Origin: Piromyces finnis
Taxonomy: Eukaryota > Neocallimastigomycota > Neocallimastigomycetes > Neocallimastigales > Neocallimastigaceae
Assembly (NCBI GenBank): GCA_002104945.1
Contig: MCFH01000004.1
Span: 1,216,001-1,280,000 of the forward strand
DNA: 64,000 nt
Reading direction: 5' to 3'
Below are positions 25,671 to 39,583 of this stretch, one piece after another (the stretch's first letter is position 1; every line of letters begins with the position of its first letter). The translations under genes were made by a program, and so were the position numbers. The notes beneath the pieces are model-generated. The model did no database searches. It was not told the DNA's origin and worked only from the letters and a program-made list of their open reading frames with translations.

Positions 25671-28600
25671 ATGCTCACCTGGTGGGCTTTTGGTAATATC
25701 TGCTTATTTGCAGGTTTAATTTATATATTTTTACAGTATGGTATTCCAATTTTATGGGATAAGCTTCAAGAAAAATATGGATTTAAAATAGGATTATATA
25801 ATTTTTATAAATATAAATTTGAATTTTCGGCTGATAAGATTCATGGTATTAATAAAGGTCTTATTATAAACAATGTTGGTTCTATTGAAAAAATTAATAT
25901 GACAGCTTTAAGAATATTGCCAAAAATATCCTTTTCAAGATTAAATAAGCATTGGTTTACAGTTGAAATCCAAAATCTCTGTATATTAATTGATGGTAAA
26001 AAGATCAAAAAAAATATTGGGAATATTAAAAAAAATAAAACGAAAAAAATAAAACCTAAAAAAAATAATAAATTAAAGAAAAAATTAAATAAATTATTTA
26101 ATAATTTTATTAATAGTATTTTAAATAACAATGCACTTCATTTTATTCTTAATAATGTAATAAAACACCTATTTGCAATTAGTATTGAAAATGTTGACAT
26201 TCGTTATATTACTTCACAAAATACTTTAATAAATTACCGCCAGGATTTCATTTATATCTATTCAGGAATAGAACCTTCAACCATTATAAGTGTAAATACT
26301 GAAAATTCTAATAATTATCAGGACTTTTTCCTCAGAGTTCTAATATCACCATTTTCTATTAACCATTACCAAAATATTAAACTCTTACCTGATGAAAAAC
26401 TTGTATATGATTTTAATTATCAATTAACAGAACCAATATTCGAAAATATTAATAAAGTGACCCCATTATTGATGTCTGAGGAATCAACTGAATTTACATT
26501 AAAATGGACTAGCAAAATTAATTTTAGAAGAAATATCGAACTTGGTATTTATATTAATGGATTTACTATTGAAATAAATGAAATTAAAAAATTGATGAAA
26601 ACATTAAAACAACAAAATAATAAATATAATAGTAGTTCAATTAGTGAAGATAAAATTATTAATGATACTGAAGAATTTAAAGATATTATTGATAATAAAG
26701 ATAATAAAGTAACTCAGTCAATAAAAACTACTAATGAAGTAAAAGATGACTTCCTTGTTCAAAATTCAAATAACGAAGATGATATTAATTATGATATAAT
26801 TGAGACAGTTTTAGATTACTTAGATGCTTTGAATATTCATTTAAAATTTAATATTAATCGTTTAGCAGTTATTAAAACAAATAATAAACTTTATTCACTA
26901 CCATCAATTTTATTAACATTGAATAAATTATCTCTTGAAACATCAATTGTTTCGGTCCCTGAAACAGAGAGACAAATTATTCACGATTCAACTTTTGAAA
27001 TATATGATCTTGTAGTCGATCTTTTCAATGGCAAAATGTCAGCTATATACCTTGAAAATAATGAAATGCAATTATTCCGTTTACCTTATTTTTCGACAAT
27101 TATTAATAATTCATCAATAAAGGATATTCGAAAAATTGAAGACGTTTTTAATTGTTGTAATCTTTTTCAAATATTAGTTGATTCTCCAGAAATAAATGTA
27201 TGCGAAACTTATGTTTCAATGATTTTAGAAGAATTATTCTGTAGTAAAAATATAAATAATGAATTAAAAGTAAGAAGAGGACCATCCATGTCATTTTCAT
27301 CAGCAACCTCGAGCTTTGAAAATATTAGTGAAAATATTATTAATGAAGAAATTGAAATGAAAAAACAAAAAAAGCCTATAAGTTCACCTCAAAATAAATT
27401 GATTTTAACAATTTTAGAGTTTTTAACAATATATACTTCAATACATATTGTCAATCCCAGTTTTAAAATGAGGTTGTCAAAAAATACTGTTCGAAGTCAT
27501 TTACCAAAATTTCCATCTCATCATTTTTTAGTTTTCGCTACTCATATTGATGAAATATATATTAAAGGAATTGCTCATAATATTATTTCGAGTAAAGAAT
27601 ATCATTCATATATGGAAAAATTAAGATCTAACAATATGAATAAAAGTAGTACTGAAAAATCACCAAAAAATCTTAAAATTGATAGAGATGTATTATATAA
27701 TATTCTTAGAAGTGATTTATATGATCCTGATTCTAATATAAATTTTAATATTGTATTTAAAAATTTTTATGTTGACACCAAATTAGTTAAGCAGGGTGAT
27801 GTATATAATTTATCATATAGCAATGAAAAAGATTTACATATGGATAATTTTCAAATAAATTTAAGTCTTTCTCTTCCTAAAATTAATAGATTTGGAAATG
27901 TAGAAAAAAATATACCTACAAAAGGTAAGTTATTATTATATTTTAAAAATATTTTAATTGTTTTTATTTTTAATAACATATAAATATATAACTATTTATT
28001 AATTAACTATTTAAATATTTAATATGCTAAATTTATCGAAATTATTAAATAAATATATGATTTGAATTTAAAATAGACGATTTAAAAACAGATATTATTT
28101 TATATTTCAACATGAATGAAATTATTGTAAATTTTACAAATTCTCTTGCAGCAACTAAATATTATTTGGTTTTTGCAACTAGTTTAATGAAATGGAAGTA
28201 TATATTAGAAAGTAATAAATTATATGTAAGATCAAGAAGTTCAAGTATATCATCATTAAGTAGGAGAAGTACAAATGCATCAATTGATTCGCATCAAATA
28301 AAATTAGACAATGAAATTTTGTCAACTGATTTATATAATGATATGAAAAAAAATACAACAAAAGACCAAAAATATAAAATTTATAAAAAGAATGTTAAGA
28401 ATAATAAAGAGGAACTAAATATTGAAAAAATAATTCAAATGTTTATGAGTAATGTTGAATTGTCTACTGATATTTTTTTATCAAAAATAAGTTTTTCATT
28501 ATTTGATTTATATGATACTAGTGGTATAAATTTAGAAATAAATGATTCATTAATATGGCTAAAATTATTAAATAATAAATCAAATCATTTAAATGATATT

Positions 28601-31600
28601 GATAATAAATTAATAGAAGAAGAAAATTATAATAGGGTTAAAAGCGAAAGGTATACTAATTCAAAAGATAATACTAATATAGAAGGTCATTTTTCAATGA
28701 GCGAGATATGCGGATATATACAGGATGCATCAAAATGGAATGAACCTGAAAATATGCAACATAGATTTTTAAGGTTAACTAAATTAGAAGGAGATTTGAA
28801 TAATAAAAACATTATTAAACCAGAAGACAATAATAATGATATTTTCGAAACAATAGAAGATAATATTAGTGATGATTGCTTAAATATAAGTGTAAATCTT
28901 GAAAAGTTAGAAATATTTTATTCAATTAATATTCATTATGCATTATTTTCAACATTCGTTAGTTTAACAAAATGGTCAAGTATTATTAAGTCTAAAATTA
29001 ATCTTCCTTATGGGAAGCATAAGAGAAATCTTTCTTATATTAATAATATTAATCTTACAAAGAAAAGAAGAGATTCAAAATCTGATCATGTAGTAGAACT
29101 AGAATCTCTTACTAATATTCATGAAGAAAAAGGTGATACTCAACAAAAAAAGAAAAAAATAATATTGTTTTCATTAGATATTAAAGCCATTGATTGCGAA
29201 TTAGAATTACCCAATGAAATTCGTTTGTATCTGTTTATTCAAAATATAAAATTTAATATGAATAAAAATAAAGAAATAGGTGTTTCCATTAAAAAAATCA
29301 CAGTTTTAGTTCCTCCTCAAATTGATGGAGATAGAGATCTATTATTAATTACTGAAATCAATGCTAATATATATAAAAGAGAGGATAAAAATAAACTAAA
29401 AAACATATTGATTATTGATATTGGAGGTGATAAAATATCAATGACAGTTCCATTTGGATATATTTTTTCTGATATTATTGAGAATGGTGTAAATATGTTT
29501 AAGTCAACAAAACAAATTGCTGTACGTTTAGTTAATACAGCCGTTAATCCTGTTACCCATATCAATCCAAATAATATCCCAGAAGTTAATGTTTTTTTCA
29601 ATACATTTTCACTTTTCTTCCTTGACCAGAAATTTGAATCGAAATTAGGTAGAAATTATAAAGAAAGTTTCAATGAACAAATTAGTAGATTAGCCAGAGA
29701 TATTGCCTTTAATAGAAAAGTTGAAGCATTAAGAAGCGTTTATAAACAAGAGCAGTTGAAGAAAAATTATGATGAAAATAGAAAATCAAATAATGAGGAT
29801 ATTGGAAATTATATAAAAGATCAATATGATGCAAAAGAAAAAGAATATGTTAATAAAGTAATTGGTGAAGAACAATTAAATACTATAAATAATTCTTCTA
29901 GTGAGGTAGAAATTGATAGTGCAAGTAGTAATAATAATAATAACAACAACAACAACAACAACAATAATAATAATAATAATGTTAATTTAGATTTAAGTTA
30001 TCAACAACTAGAGAAAAAAATTGAGAATATTTGGTATCTTCTTCAGGAAATGAATTCTAAATTGTGGATAAAATGCATAAATAAATTGAAAGGTGAAAAA
30101 TTTAAACCAATGGTTTCTGGAAAAATGACCGATTTAAGTATTAAATTAAGACCACCTGAATTATTAGCTCCTACAGTACAAGAAACTATTCATATTATAG
30201 ATAATTATTGTTCAAAAGACAGTAAATATGATCTTTTAGTTCCAATAAATATATATGTTTCTGTGAGTAGTTTCTCAATTAATTTAAGAGATTATCCACT
30301 GCCATTGATTAATGTTCCGATTATTACTGATAAACCTCATTCATCAAGTTTAACATTGTCTGGTTTATTAATTATTGCAGAACAAAAAGCATTCAAAGAA
30401 TGTATTAGATATGTTAAAGTTCCTATTTTTCCAAATACCGAACCTGTTCATGTATCTCGTACTATTAACCCAATTAAAATGTATACTCGTTTAAAAATGG
30501 TATGCTCTTCTCCACAAAAAACATTTATATCTTGGGGTTTCTCAACTGATCCTGCTTTAACAGATATGATTCGGGTTATTGATGGTTTTACAAAGGTGAA
30601 TGTTGATATAAGTGAAAACATTATTTGGTGGGATAAAATCCGATTAAATATGCATGGAAGATTTGGATTAGACTTTGTTGGTGGTGCAAACTTACATGTA
30701 AGGTTATTAGGTTCTTTATCTCCATATTTTGATGGTTTGTATCATTCAGGTACGGATGGTATTGAATTTGTATTTTCAAAAGGGGCTTCTGTTACATTAG
30801 GTGATACTGGTATTCCTAATACTCAATTGTATATTAATTGTGGGGAGTTTAAATGTGTTGTACCAAGAGCTAAATATGAATCTGTTATTAACCCAAGTGA
30901 AAATTTATTAAATAAAGTTATTGATCAAATTGATGAAGAAACTGTCATTCGTTTTTCAGGTGATGTCCGTCTATCTGTTGGTTTTGAATTTGTACCAATA
31001 TGTGATGAATATTTCACTAAACCTCGTAAACATAATGAAATTGTGTTAAAGGTTCCACAACATGCTGTTCTATACCCAAATACAAAGGTAGATAAAAATA
31101 TAAACTAGTTATATTAATATTATTTATTATATGTATTATTTTTTTTAATATTACTAAAAAATATTTTAAAATTTAACAATAGAAATTTGATTCCTATGCA
31201 GGTTTTCGATCAAAAGAAATTTTAGTATCATTATTTATTGCATCACCTCCACCACTATTTTCTTCTCTAAATTATCCATTAAATTCAATACATTTATCAC
31301 CATTTTCTCTTAACCATATTTCTTCATTAATGCCGTATTTCTCATCACCTATAGGATCTCTTCCAATTCGTATAGGTAAAATATTTAATGTAATGTTACC
31401 AAGAAAGAGACCAGCATCATTTAAGAGTGTAACTTTAAAGGCATATTTATTACCAGCAATATTGGGTTATGTTAATGGTATGAATGTTAATGAAGGTGGT
31501 GTAGGTTTACGTATTAGATCTCAAAATGCTGATATTGCTATATGTTGGAAAAAAGTGGATAGAGAAATTATTGATAATGATATTGATTCTTCAAATAAAA

Positions 31601-34600
31601 ATGATACAGAAAATAATGAAGAGGATGAAAAAAATGATCCACCTCAATTTGTTACTCAAAAATGGGTCATTCAATCATCCAAAGTAACATTTACAACAGT
31701 TGAAGGACGTACAGTTGGACTAGGAAGCTGGGTTAAAGAAATGGATAAATTAAATGAAGATGACGAAGTTCCAGACTTAGATATGGAAGGTTATAATTAT
31801 GATGATTATAATGATGGAGAAAATGATGAGTTAGAATGGATGACTGATTATGATTTCTTCTGTATAAGAAATAATTATCCATTAAAAATGGAAAAGTTTA
31901 TTTGGTCACCTCGAGTTATTTATATTAAGCGTAAATATGAACAAGAATTAAATTCATCTAATATTTCTGATGATCTGATACTTGAAAGAGATATAAAACG
32001 AACACAGTTGCAATTAGCACAAAATAGATATTTGGAAATTAAACAAGAATTAGGAAGACTTTTAGAAATTCAAAATGATATTGAAATGAAAATAAGAATG
32101 ATACAGGAGGGTGATTTCCATGAAAAACAAGAAGGAATTAAGAAAGATTCATTATTAGAACAATCAATAGAAGTAACAAATAAAATAAATATTCTTTTAG
32201 AAAAGAGAAACACTATGAGCAGTTATTTAAAATCTAGTGTTAATAGTTTTAATAATGATGATGATTTAAAATATATTAATAATGCAAATCGTAATAATCG
32301 TATGTCATTTCTTCCAACAAGTGATCATATTTCTTCATTATCAGAAAAACAGTCTCAATTTAATTATTATTATATAATTCATAATGTAAAATTAATCTAT
32401 AAGACAAGTGTTCGTAATACAATATTTAAGTTATTAGATTTACGAAATCAAGAATCATCTATGAATTATTTTACATCTAATGCTTTAATGAAAAGAATAA
32501 AACAATTACTTGTGGTGGATGATAAAGATAAAAATAATAATGTTGATTCTCAAAATATTAATAATGATGCTCCTCGTGAAGAAGATCACATTAAAACTCA
32601 ATATTATGAACAAAAATTAGCTCAAGATTTATTGAATCACTTAATTAATGAACAATACGATAATAATATAGTTCCAAATGAATTAAGTAGCTCAGATAAT
32701 AATTTACATCATCACAAAACAATGATTAATAATAAAAATATTATGTCCCTTGATTCCTATTATCCATCAAGCGATCCTGAGTCACCTGATTATGTACCAC
32801 CAAATAGTACATTCTTCAGTTCATATCTTGTTCATTTCCTGAATCCGCAAATTAATTTTGAATTAAGAAGTAAAATACATCCTAATCAATACGAATCAGC
32901 TGTTCTAGCAGCAGAAGCAGCTCAATATAAATCTATTCGAATTATGGATAGTAAAGTAAATACAGCTCATTTCACTTCAACCTTAAATCATCGTTTAGTA
33001 AAAACTCGTACAATACTAAATGTTCAGAATTCACAATTATTTTTAACTCAAAAAGGTGAAGTAGAAGAGCTTCTTCCTCAATATGAAAAATATGACAATA
33101 ACAATAATAAACCAAGAGTTCCATGGCCGTTATGGTGTCCATTAGAATGTTTAATTATTGATCAATATTCTCTTAGTAGCTATGGTTATTTAACTCGAGT
33201 AGTTGACAAAATTTCATTTAGTTGGCATAATGCTAGTCCAAATTCATTATATATTAATAAACCTATGGATAAAGGTACAAAACATACTTCTGACCAAAAT
33301 ATTAATGATGATTTGGTTCCAACACATCACGTAACATTCCCAGAATTTGCATTAACTGCTAATTCAACACAGTTTTCAATTTTATATAACATTATAATGG
33401 ACTTAATTGTATATTCAGAACCAGCCCAAAAACAAAGACGAGAAAAAATCCAGTCAATGCTATTAGCACTTGGTCAATTGGAAGACTTATCTTATATATT
33501 AGATTCTGTTCAACAACTTCAAAATATAATTAAAACTCTAGATACAAAATTGAAATATGGTTCTTGGGATGAAGAAAAGCAAGATACAGACAATAATTCA
33601 TATTTGACAAATATGACAACCAATAGATATGATAGCAAAAACAATGAAAAATATCTTGAAATATGTTCTCAATTATTGGAAGCAAAAGAGGAATTGTATA
33701 TTGTTATCGAAGCATTAAAAATATTCCATACTCGGAATAGGAATAAGTATAATATGAAAATATCATCTCGATTAATTATTTCAGCAGATAAAGTATTTTG
33801 GACAATGAATGCAGGAAATAATGATAAAATTTGTCAGTGTGATCTCTCAACGATTGTTTTTGAAATTCAGAGTCAAGAAGACCAAACTAATATTAAAAAA
33901 TTAATTATTAATGAAATTCTTTTGATAAATTTAATGGAAGATGAATTATCTCATTTTAGGAAAGCTTTATCAATTTACAATCCAAAGAAGAAAAATTATG
34001 ATTTTAATCGACATCAAATGTTTAGAGAGTATTGGAGAGAAATAGCTCCAGTAGGTGGAATTTCTATTGTAGATCATTTTGAAATTAATATGTTACCATT
34101 AGAACTTCGATTAACATATGATCTAGGAAGAAAACTTATTTTTTATGTTTTTCCTGAAAAAGATAAAACAAGTACTCATATATATGCATTGAATGAATTA
34201 ACAGAACGCTATAATAATAAAACTGAAATCCAAAATGAATTTTTAATTGGAAATAGTAATAGTCATGAAAATCTAAATGAATTAATGGAAAATCCATCTA
34301 ATGATAATATTAAGAGCGAATTAAATGATTCTGACTTATCAATACCAATTGCAGTTAATAAAGATGATGAAGTTGATAATAAGTTACTAGATACTAATAG
34401 TCGTGTATCAAGTTCAGAAAATATATCTGGAATGACAAATCAAAACAAATTAAAGAATAATAATAAAACAAATGAAAATAATGATAATCAATTAACTCAA
34501 ATGAGAACAAGAGCTCTAAAGAACAAAACATTTATTTATATTAAGGTTCCAGGTGTTCAACATTGCTTAAGTTATAAAGGTCCAAAAACAAAGAATATAG

Positions 34601-35247
34601 TTGATTTATATGATTTCACATTTAAACTTCCTACAATGGAATTTAGAAATAAAACATGGACATGGTTAGACTTATTAATGACTGTCAAAAAAATGGTTAT
34701 TAGTACAGTATTAAGTCATACAGGTTCTTTAGTGAAGACAAAAATCAGTCAGTTAAGAAAAGGTGGAATTCCATATTATGATCCAAATAAAAATGAATTA
34801 TTATCTGTTTCAAATAATAAATTTGATAATTTAAAATCAGCCAAATCAGAATCTGACCTTTATTCTTTGGGTAGAAAACCACCAAGATCAACATCGAAAG
34901 ACAATTATCAAGAATATCATATTGAGGGTGATAACATTGCTTTCGATATTGGTATAAATATTAATGAAATTGATAGTAATCAAGATGATATTTATGGTGA
35001 TTATAATACTAATGATATTAAAGAAAATGATGAAATTAATGCAAAATTCCTTAAAGTTGATACAAATAGAAATTTGGAAAGAAAATCTTCGTCTACTAGT
35101 GAATTAAGTGTTAATTCAGCTAACACTGGAAATAATTCAAAAATACAAAACTTTGATTCAGAAGACTTTAAGAAAAGATTATTATTATTTGGAAAATTTG
35201 AACGAGAAAGGAAATACAGCAATTTTAATAATTCAAATAATAGTTAA
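25671..35247 (+). CDS. FMP27: Bridge-like lipid transfer protein, BLTP2/Fmp27/Hobbit/SABRE family (3 exons)
   Basis: Giant rod-like lipid-transfer protein of ER-plasma membrane contact sites. Exons: 25671-27924, 28077-31087, 31183-35247; 3109 aa, compared with about 2600 in yeast Fmp27. An N-terminal membrane segment (about 7-30, FGNICLFAGLIYIFLQYGI) should anchor it in the ER; the rest is beta-strand-rich repeating-groove sequence. Family landmarks: TFEIYDLVVDLFNG (~440, DLEIYD-type block); ENIIWWDKIRLNMHGR (~1597, GFWDK block); FISWGFSTDPALTDMI just before it (SW block); VPWPLWCPLECLIIDQYSL (~2400, WPPW block). An Asn run of about 18 residues sits near 1370 in a linker. Coiled-coil-like Glu/Lys-rich parts are around 2000-2080. 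The C terminus is low complexity. Long exons for this genome, with only two introns of 95-152 bases. Confidence 0.93.
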
Positions 35248-36003
35248 TATTGAAAATATTATATACTAAATTGTAAAAAATATATTAAATAATACCAAAA
35301 TAACTTAATTTTATAAGTCATATCATTATTTGATTTAATAATAATAACATAAAAATAAAATTAATGTAAAAAATATCTCACATTTAACTATTTTTTTTTT
35401 TTTTAAATTTAATTATACATATTTATATATTTATTTTCCATTTATAATAAATATTAAAATATTATAATTATCTAATTGAACAAACCTAATATATAAATAT
35501 AAAAAATCTATTTATAATTATAAAACCATGATATATTATGATTGCTCTTTAATAGCTTTTTAAATAATTTTAATTTTATTAAATTTTACAGCAGTTAGAA
35601 AAATATAAGTTTCTAACTTTACAATAATAATTTTATCATTTTTATCTATTTTGTTGATTAAATTTAATATTTTTTAAAAAAAAAAAAAATTTGTTATGAA
35701 AGGTTAAATGTTTATGTTATTATCGAAAAAATATTATTTATAAAGGTAATTTTTACAATGCTACACAAAATTTTCAATTAATTTTTTTTTTTTTTTTATT
35801 TTCAAATTACTTTTATTTTTTTGAAATAAAAATGAATTCACATTTAAAAGTTACAAAATCAATAATTAATTTCAATTTTTAACTCATTTCAAAATTTCTT
35901 ATTATATTAACTAATATTTTATCTATACATAGTTTTATTTATATAGCATAGTAATATATTGAATATGCATTATTTATTCGGATATAACAGAAATAAATGT
36001 TAC
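35248..36003. other. Convergent 3' spacer
   Basis: AT-rich gap between BLTP2 (+) and the myosin light chain (-). Several poly-A/poly-T tracts (35391-35404, 35675-35690, 35783-35798). No gene seen. Confidence 0.6.
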
Positions 36004-36645
36004 TTATTCACCATGCTTTAAAATTCTGGTCCATTCCTTGTAGTTAAATCCGTGAGAAAGATCCATTCCTTTGAACATAATATCTACTTGTTCATCGGTA
36101 AAACGGTCACCCATTGTAGTCATATATTCACGAAGATCGTCCGCATTGATATAACCAGTTTTTTCATCATCAAAACATTCAAATGCCTGTATAATCTCAT
36201 TTTCAGGATCTGTTCCATTCATTTTTTCACCCATTAATGTTAAGAACATTGTGAAATTAATATTTCCCTTAGCTTCGTTAATCATACCATCTATATATTC
36301 TTCAGTTGGATTTTGACCTAAGGAAGCGAGCATATCCTTTAAATCTTCTTTATCTACAAAACCATCAGAATCGTGATCAAACATAGAGAAAGCTTCCTTG
36401 AATTCTCCAATTTGTTTTTGGTCAAACATTGCAAAAACATTGGAATTTTGGCGGACGGCTCTCCTATTCTTTTGTTTTCTGGCAGACTATTATATACAAA
36501 ATATACTGATTAATATGATTAAATATTATATATATTTTATATTTACTTCTATACAAAAATATTTATTTATTTTATTATTTATTATTATTAATGTTGTTCT
36601 ACTATATAACTCCATATATAGATTCATAAAATTATTATTTACCAT
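36004..36645 (-). CDS. RLC1: Myosin regulatory light chain (2 exons)
   Basis: EF-hand light chain that binds the myosin II neck and controls its activity by phosphorylation. Exons on the minus strand: 36645-36643 (the ATG alone) and 36486-36004; 161 aa. The second exon supplies [21 protein letters not shown] before the region starting MFDQKQ. This basic stretch plus NSNVFAMF is the classic phosphorylation site of the family (TSNVFAMF in animals), with Ser16 as the target. EF-hand 1 has an intact Ca/Mg loop at 38-49 ([12 protein letters not shown]); later EF-hands are degenerate, as usual for RLCs. Starting at the internal Met21 would lose the phosphosite, so the spliced start with ATG|gtaaat is preferred. 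Confidence 0.93.
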
Positions 36646-37472
36646 CTTTTATTTTATAATATAGTTTAAAGAAAATAAAAAATATTTAAAATTTATAATT
36701 TTATGACAATTTACTTCCTTTTATAGCTTTTTTCTTAAAACTATAATAATTATATATAAAATTGGAAATATTTTTATAAATATCTTATTTACTTTTATTA
36801 ATATTTTTAAAATATAAAAATATAAAATGTTGCTAATTAATAATAATAAAAAACTTAGCTTCTTTAAATAGATTGTAAAAATATATATTTAAAATTATTT
36901 AATATTTTAAAAAACCTTAATATAATTAATCCTTTTATAAATTATTTAATTTTTTATATTTTAAACTTTTTACAATGATTACAATTCTAGTTTTTTTTTT
37001 CTTTTTTTCTTTTTCTTTTTTTTTTTCTTCTTGTATATATATATATATTATATATCAATATATATCAATGAAATTACATTTTGTATAATAATGAACTTAT
37101 CTTTAATATAATTGAATTAAATAATATTTTACTTTATTATTTGATTGAATTTTATAATTTATTATTTTTTAACTTTTTTTATCATATCGAAATATCAAAT
37201 TAATTTTAATAAAAATATATATTTTCTTTTTATTATTATTTTAAAAATACTTGGTGTTAAATACATCTATATGAATACATTATTTATTAATTTTCTTTTT
37301 GTATTAATTGCTTTATTGATAAATAAAAGTTATATTTACATTTACATGAATATATATATAAATAATTAAAATAATAATTTTAATATTAAAATTTAATTAA
37401 AAATAGAGCTTTGTAGTTATGACAGATGATGAATTGCTGCAACTATAATTTTTTTAATATTATTTCACTTGC
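36646..37472. other. Spacer between myosin light chain and PI31
   Basis: AT-rich, with a pyrimidine run at 36992-37032 (tttttctttttctt type). No supported gene; the small plus-strand frames are F/I/Y/N low-complexity. Confidence 0.6.
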
Positions 37473-38905
37473 TTATAAGAACATGTTATCGAAACCACCT
37501 CCACTTGGTGGGAAGTAACTATCATTATCTGGTTCATAACTATAATATTGTAATGAATTTTATTTTAAATAATAAGAAGTATAAGAAGTTAATTAAAATT
37601 AAAAAAATAATATAATTCAATTATATGTTGGAAATAATTATTTACCTGTTAAATCTTCTATTGCTTCCATTATTTCTATTATTACGATTATTAAAATTTC
37701 TGCGACTGGATTGATTACCAAATGGTCCAATAGGGTCAAATCTTGCACCTTCTGGTACTGCACCAAAAGGTAATGTCGTTGGACCACCATAGAAACCTCC
37801 TGGACCTAAATCGTCATCTCCTCCAATATTATTAAAAATAGGATTATTAGGTCCCATAATTAATCCTCCTCCAGCAGATGGTCCCATACTGTTGAATGGG
37901 TTAAGGTCAAAGTTTCCTGGATTTAATGGCATTGGATTTCTAATTATATTTGGTCTATTAATTCTTAAAGAATTTTCAGTTTCTACTTCATTATCATTAA
38001 AATCAATTGGAGGAATTTTTGTTGGTTGTTGTCTTGTTTAATATAAAATATTTTTGAAATAATTTTTATATCTTATTAGTATTAAATATTTTTATAATAT
38101 AGTTAAGTATAAATATTTAATTTATAATATATATATATAAACTTTTTTATTTACTCAGCTAAAATTTCATTATGATATTTTTTTGATGAATGTAAATTAT
38201 CTACTATTTCTTCGGTTACATTATTTAATAAAGGTATTAAGTTTTCTTTATTAAAGAATTGTTTTTCAATTTTTGTTAATGGGAATGAACAATTTTGAAA
38301 TAAATTACTTAATGAAAGTTGAATTGAATAAACTTTTTCAGTCTGAGGATATAAATTAATATATTTTTTTGATAAATATATTAAATATGTTAATAATATT
38401 TCTTTATTTTTCTTTATAATTATTTTACTAAAATGATTTAAAATATAATTACTTACCTTACAAACCATAGCATTAACTGTCAATGTATTCATCATTTTTA
38501 CTATATTGATATAATATTTTTCAACAGTATCCTTGTATTGATAGATAAATACCCAATTATTTGGTAAAGCATTCCATTCTAATGGTAATTTTTCTATTGC
38601 TAATAATCCATATTTTGTTATAATGTTTATTTAAAAGATTACAAATATTTTATTATTAATATATTTAAAATGCTCTTTATTACATTATTATTTTTAAAAA
38701 AATGAATAATTTTTTTTATTTTTTTTATACCCTTCAATTTTTCTTCTTTTTTAACATTTACATCATTTTCTTTTATACTTATTAAGGTGAAATTATTTTC
38801 AATAAATTGAGTATGAATTAATAAAACTAAAAGTTCAGCTTCAGATTTAATTTCGACTTTTTCCAAGGATTTTTCCAAGGAATTTATAAGTGAATCAAAA
38901 CTCAT
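37473..38905 (-). CDS. PSMF1: Proteasome regulator PI31 (5 exons)
   Basis: 20S proteasome-binding regulator. Exons on the minus strand: 38905-38731, 38599-38457, 38342-38155, 38032-37646, 37539-37473; 319 aa. An N-terminal FP (Fbxo7/PI31) domain of about 150 aa includes LPLEWNALPNNWVFIYQYK, matching the family's LP..WN....YVLRY.Y pattern. After a linker comes the Gly/Pro-rich C-terminal block: GGGLIMGPNNPIF (family GGGMIVGP.HP.F) and PEGARFDPIGPFG (family PPGARFDP.GP). The C terminus FDNMFL matches the conserved ...DDMYL-type tail of PI31 that inserts into the proteasome chamber. An arginine/asparagine stretch (RRNFNNRNNRNN) lies between them. Confidence 0.93.
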
Positions 38906-39512
38906 AATAGAGACTTTATATATAACAAATAAAAAATTATATGTTAAAAACAATAATGAAAAAAGGATTATATATATATATATTTTAAAATACTTTAAAA
39001 GAAGTTAGTATTAAAAAAAAAAAAAAAAGAAATAGTTTTATTTTGAAAAAAAAAAAGAAAGATTTTTATAATTAATTTTATATCACTATTACCGTTTAAT
39101 TAAGGAAAAAAAGATAAAAAAGAAAGAAAAAATAAAAAAAAAAAAGATTAATAAGCTTTTTGAATAAAGCTTATTAATAATGATGTTTTATTATAATAAT
39201 TGGAATTAATTTATAAAATGGTCATTTATTATTTTTTAAAATTTAAAAATGTGAAATTTTGTTATTTTACAGATAATTAATTAAATTAAATATATATGAA
39301 CATTTTATTTCATATATCCATTAAAAATAATTTAATTTAGAGAGTAATTTATGCGGATGATTAATTTTTTTAAAACTATCAAAATTTAACAAATTATATA
39401 ATTATAATAATTATGAATATTATAAATAATAGTATGATGTATTTAAACAATTTTTTATATTGGAATTATAACATAGTATAACCAATAATTTACTCATTTA
39501 TAGGTTTTATTG

Positions 39513-39548
<36 letters not shown>

Positions 39549-39583
39549 ATATATATATATATATATACATATTGTTTAATTAA
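38906..39583. other. Spacer between PI31 and FUSC-like gene
   Basis: Probable PI31 promoter plus the 3' UTR of the next minus-strand gene. An imperfect inverted repeat aataagctt/aagcttatt around 39150-39176 could form a small hairpin. (AAT)7 and (TA)n runs at 39515-39568. No gene seen. Confidence 0.55.
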
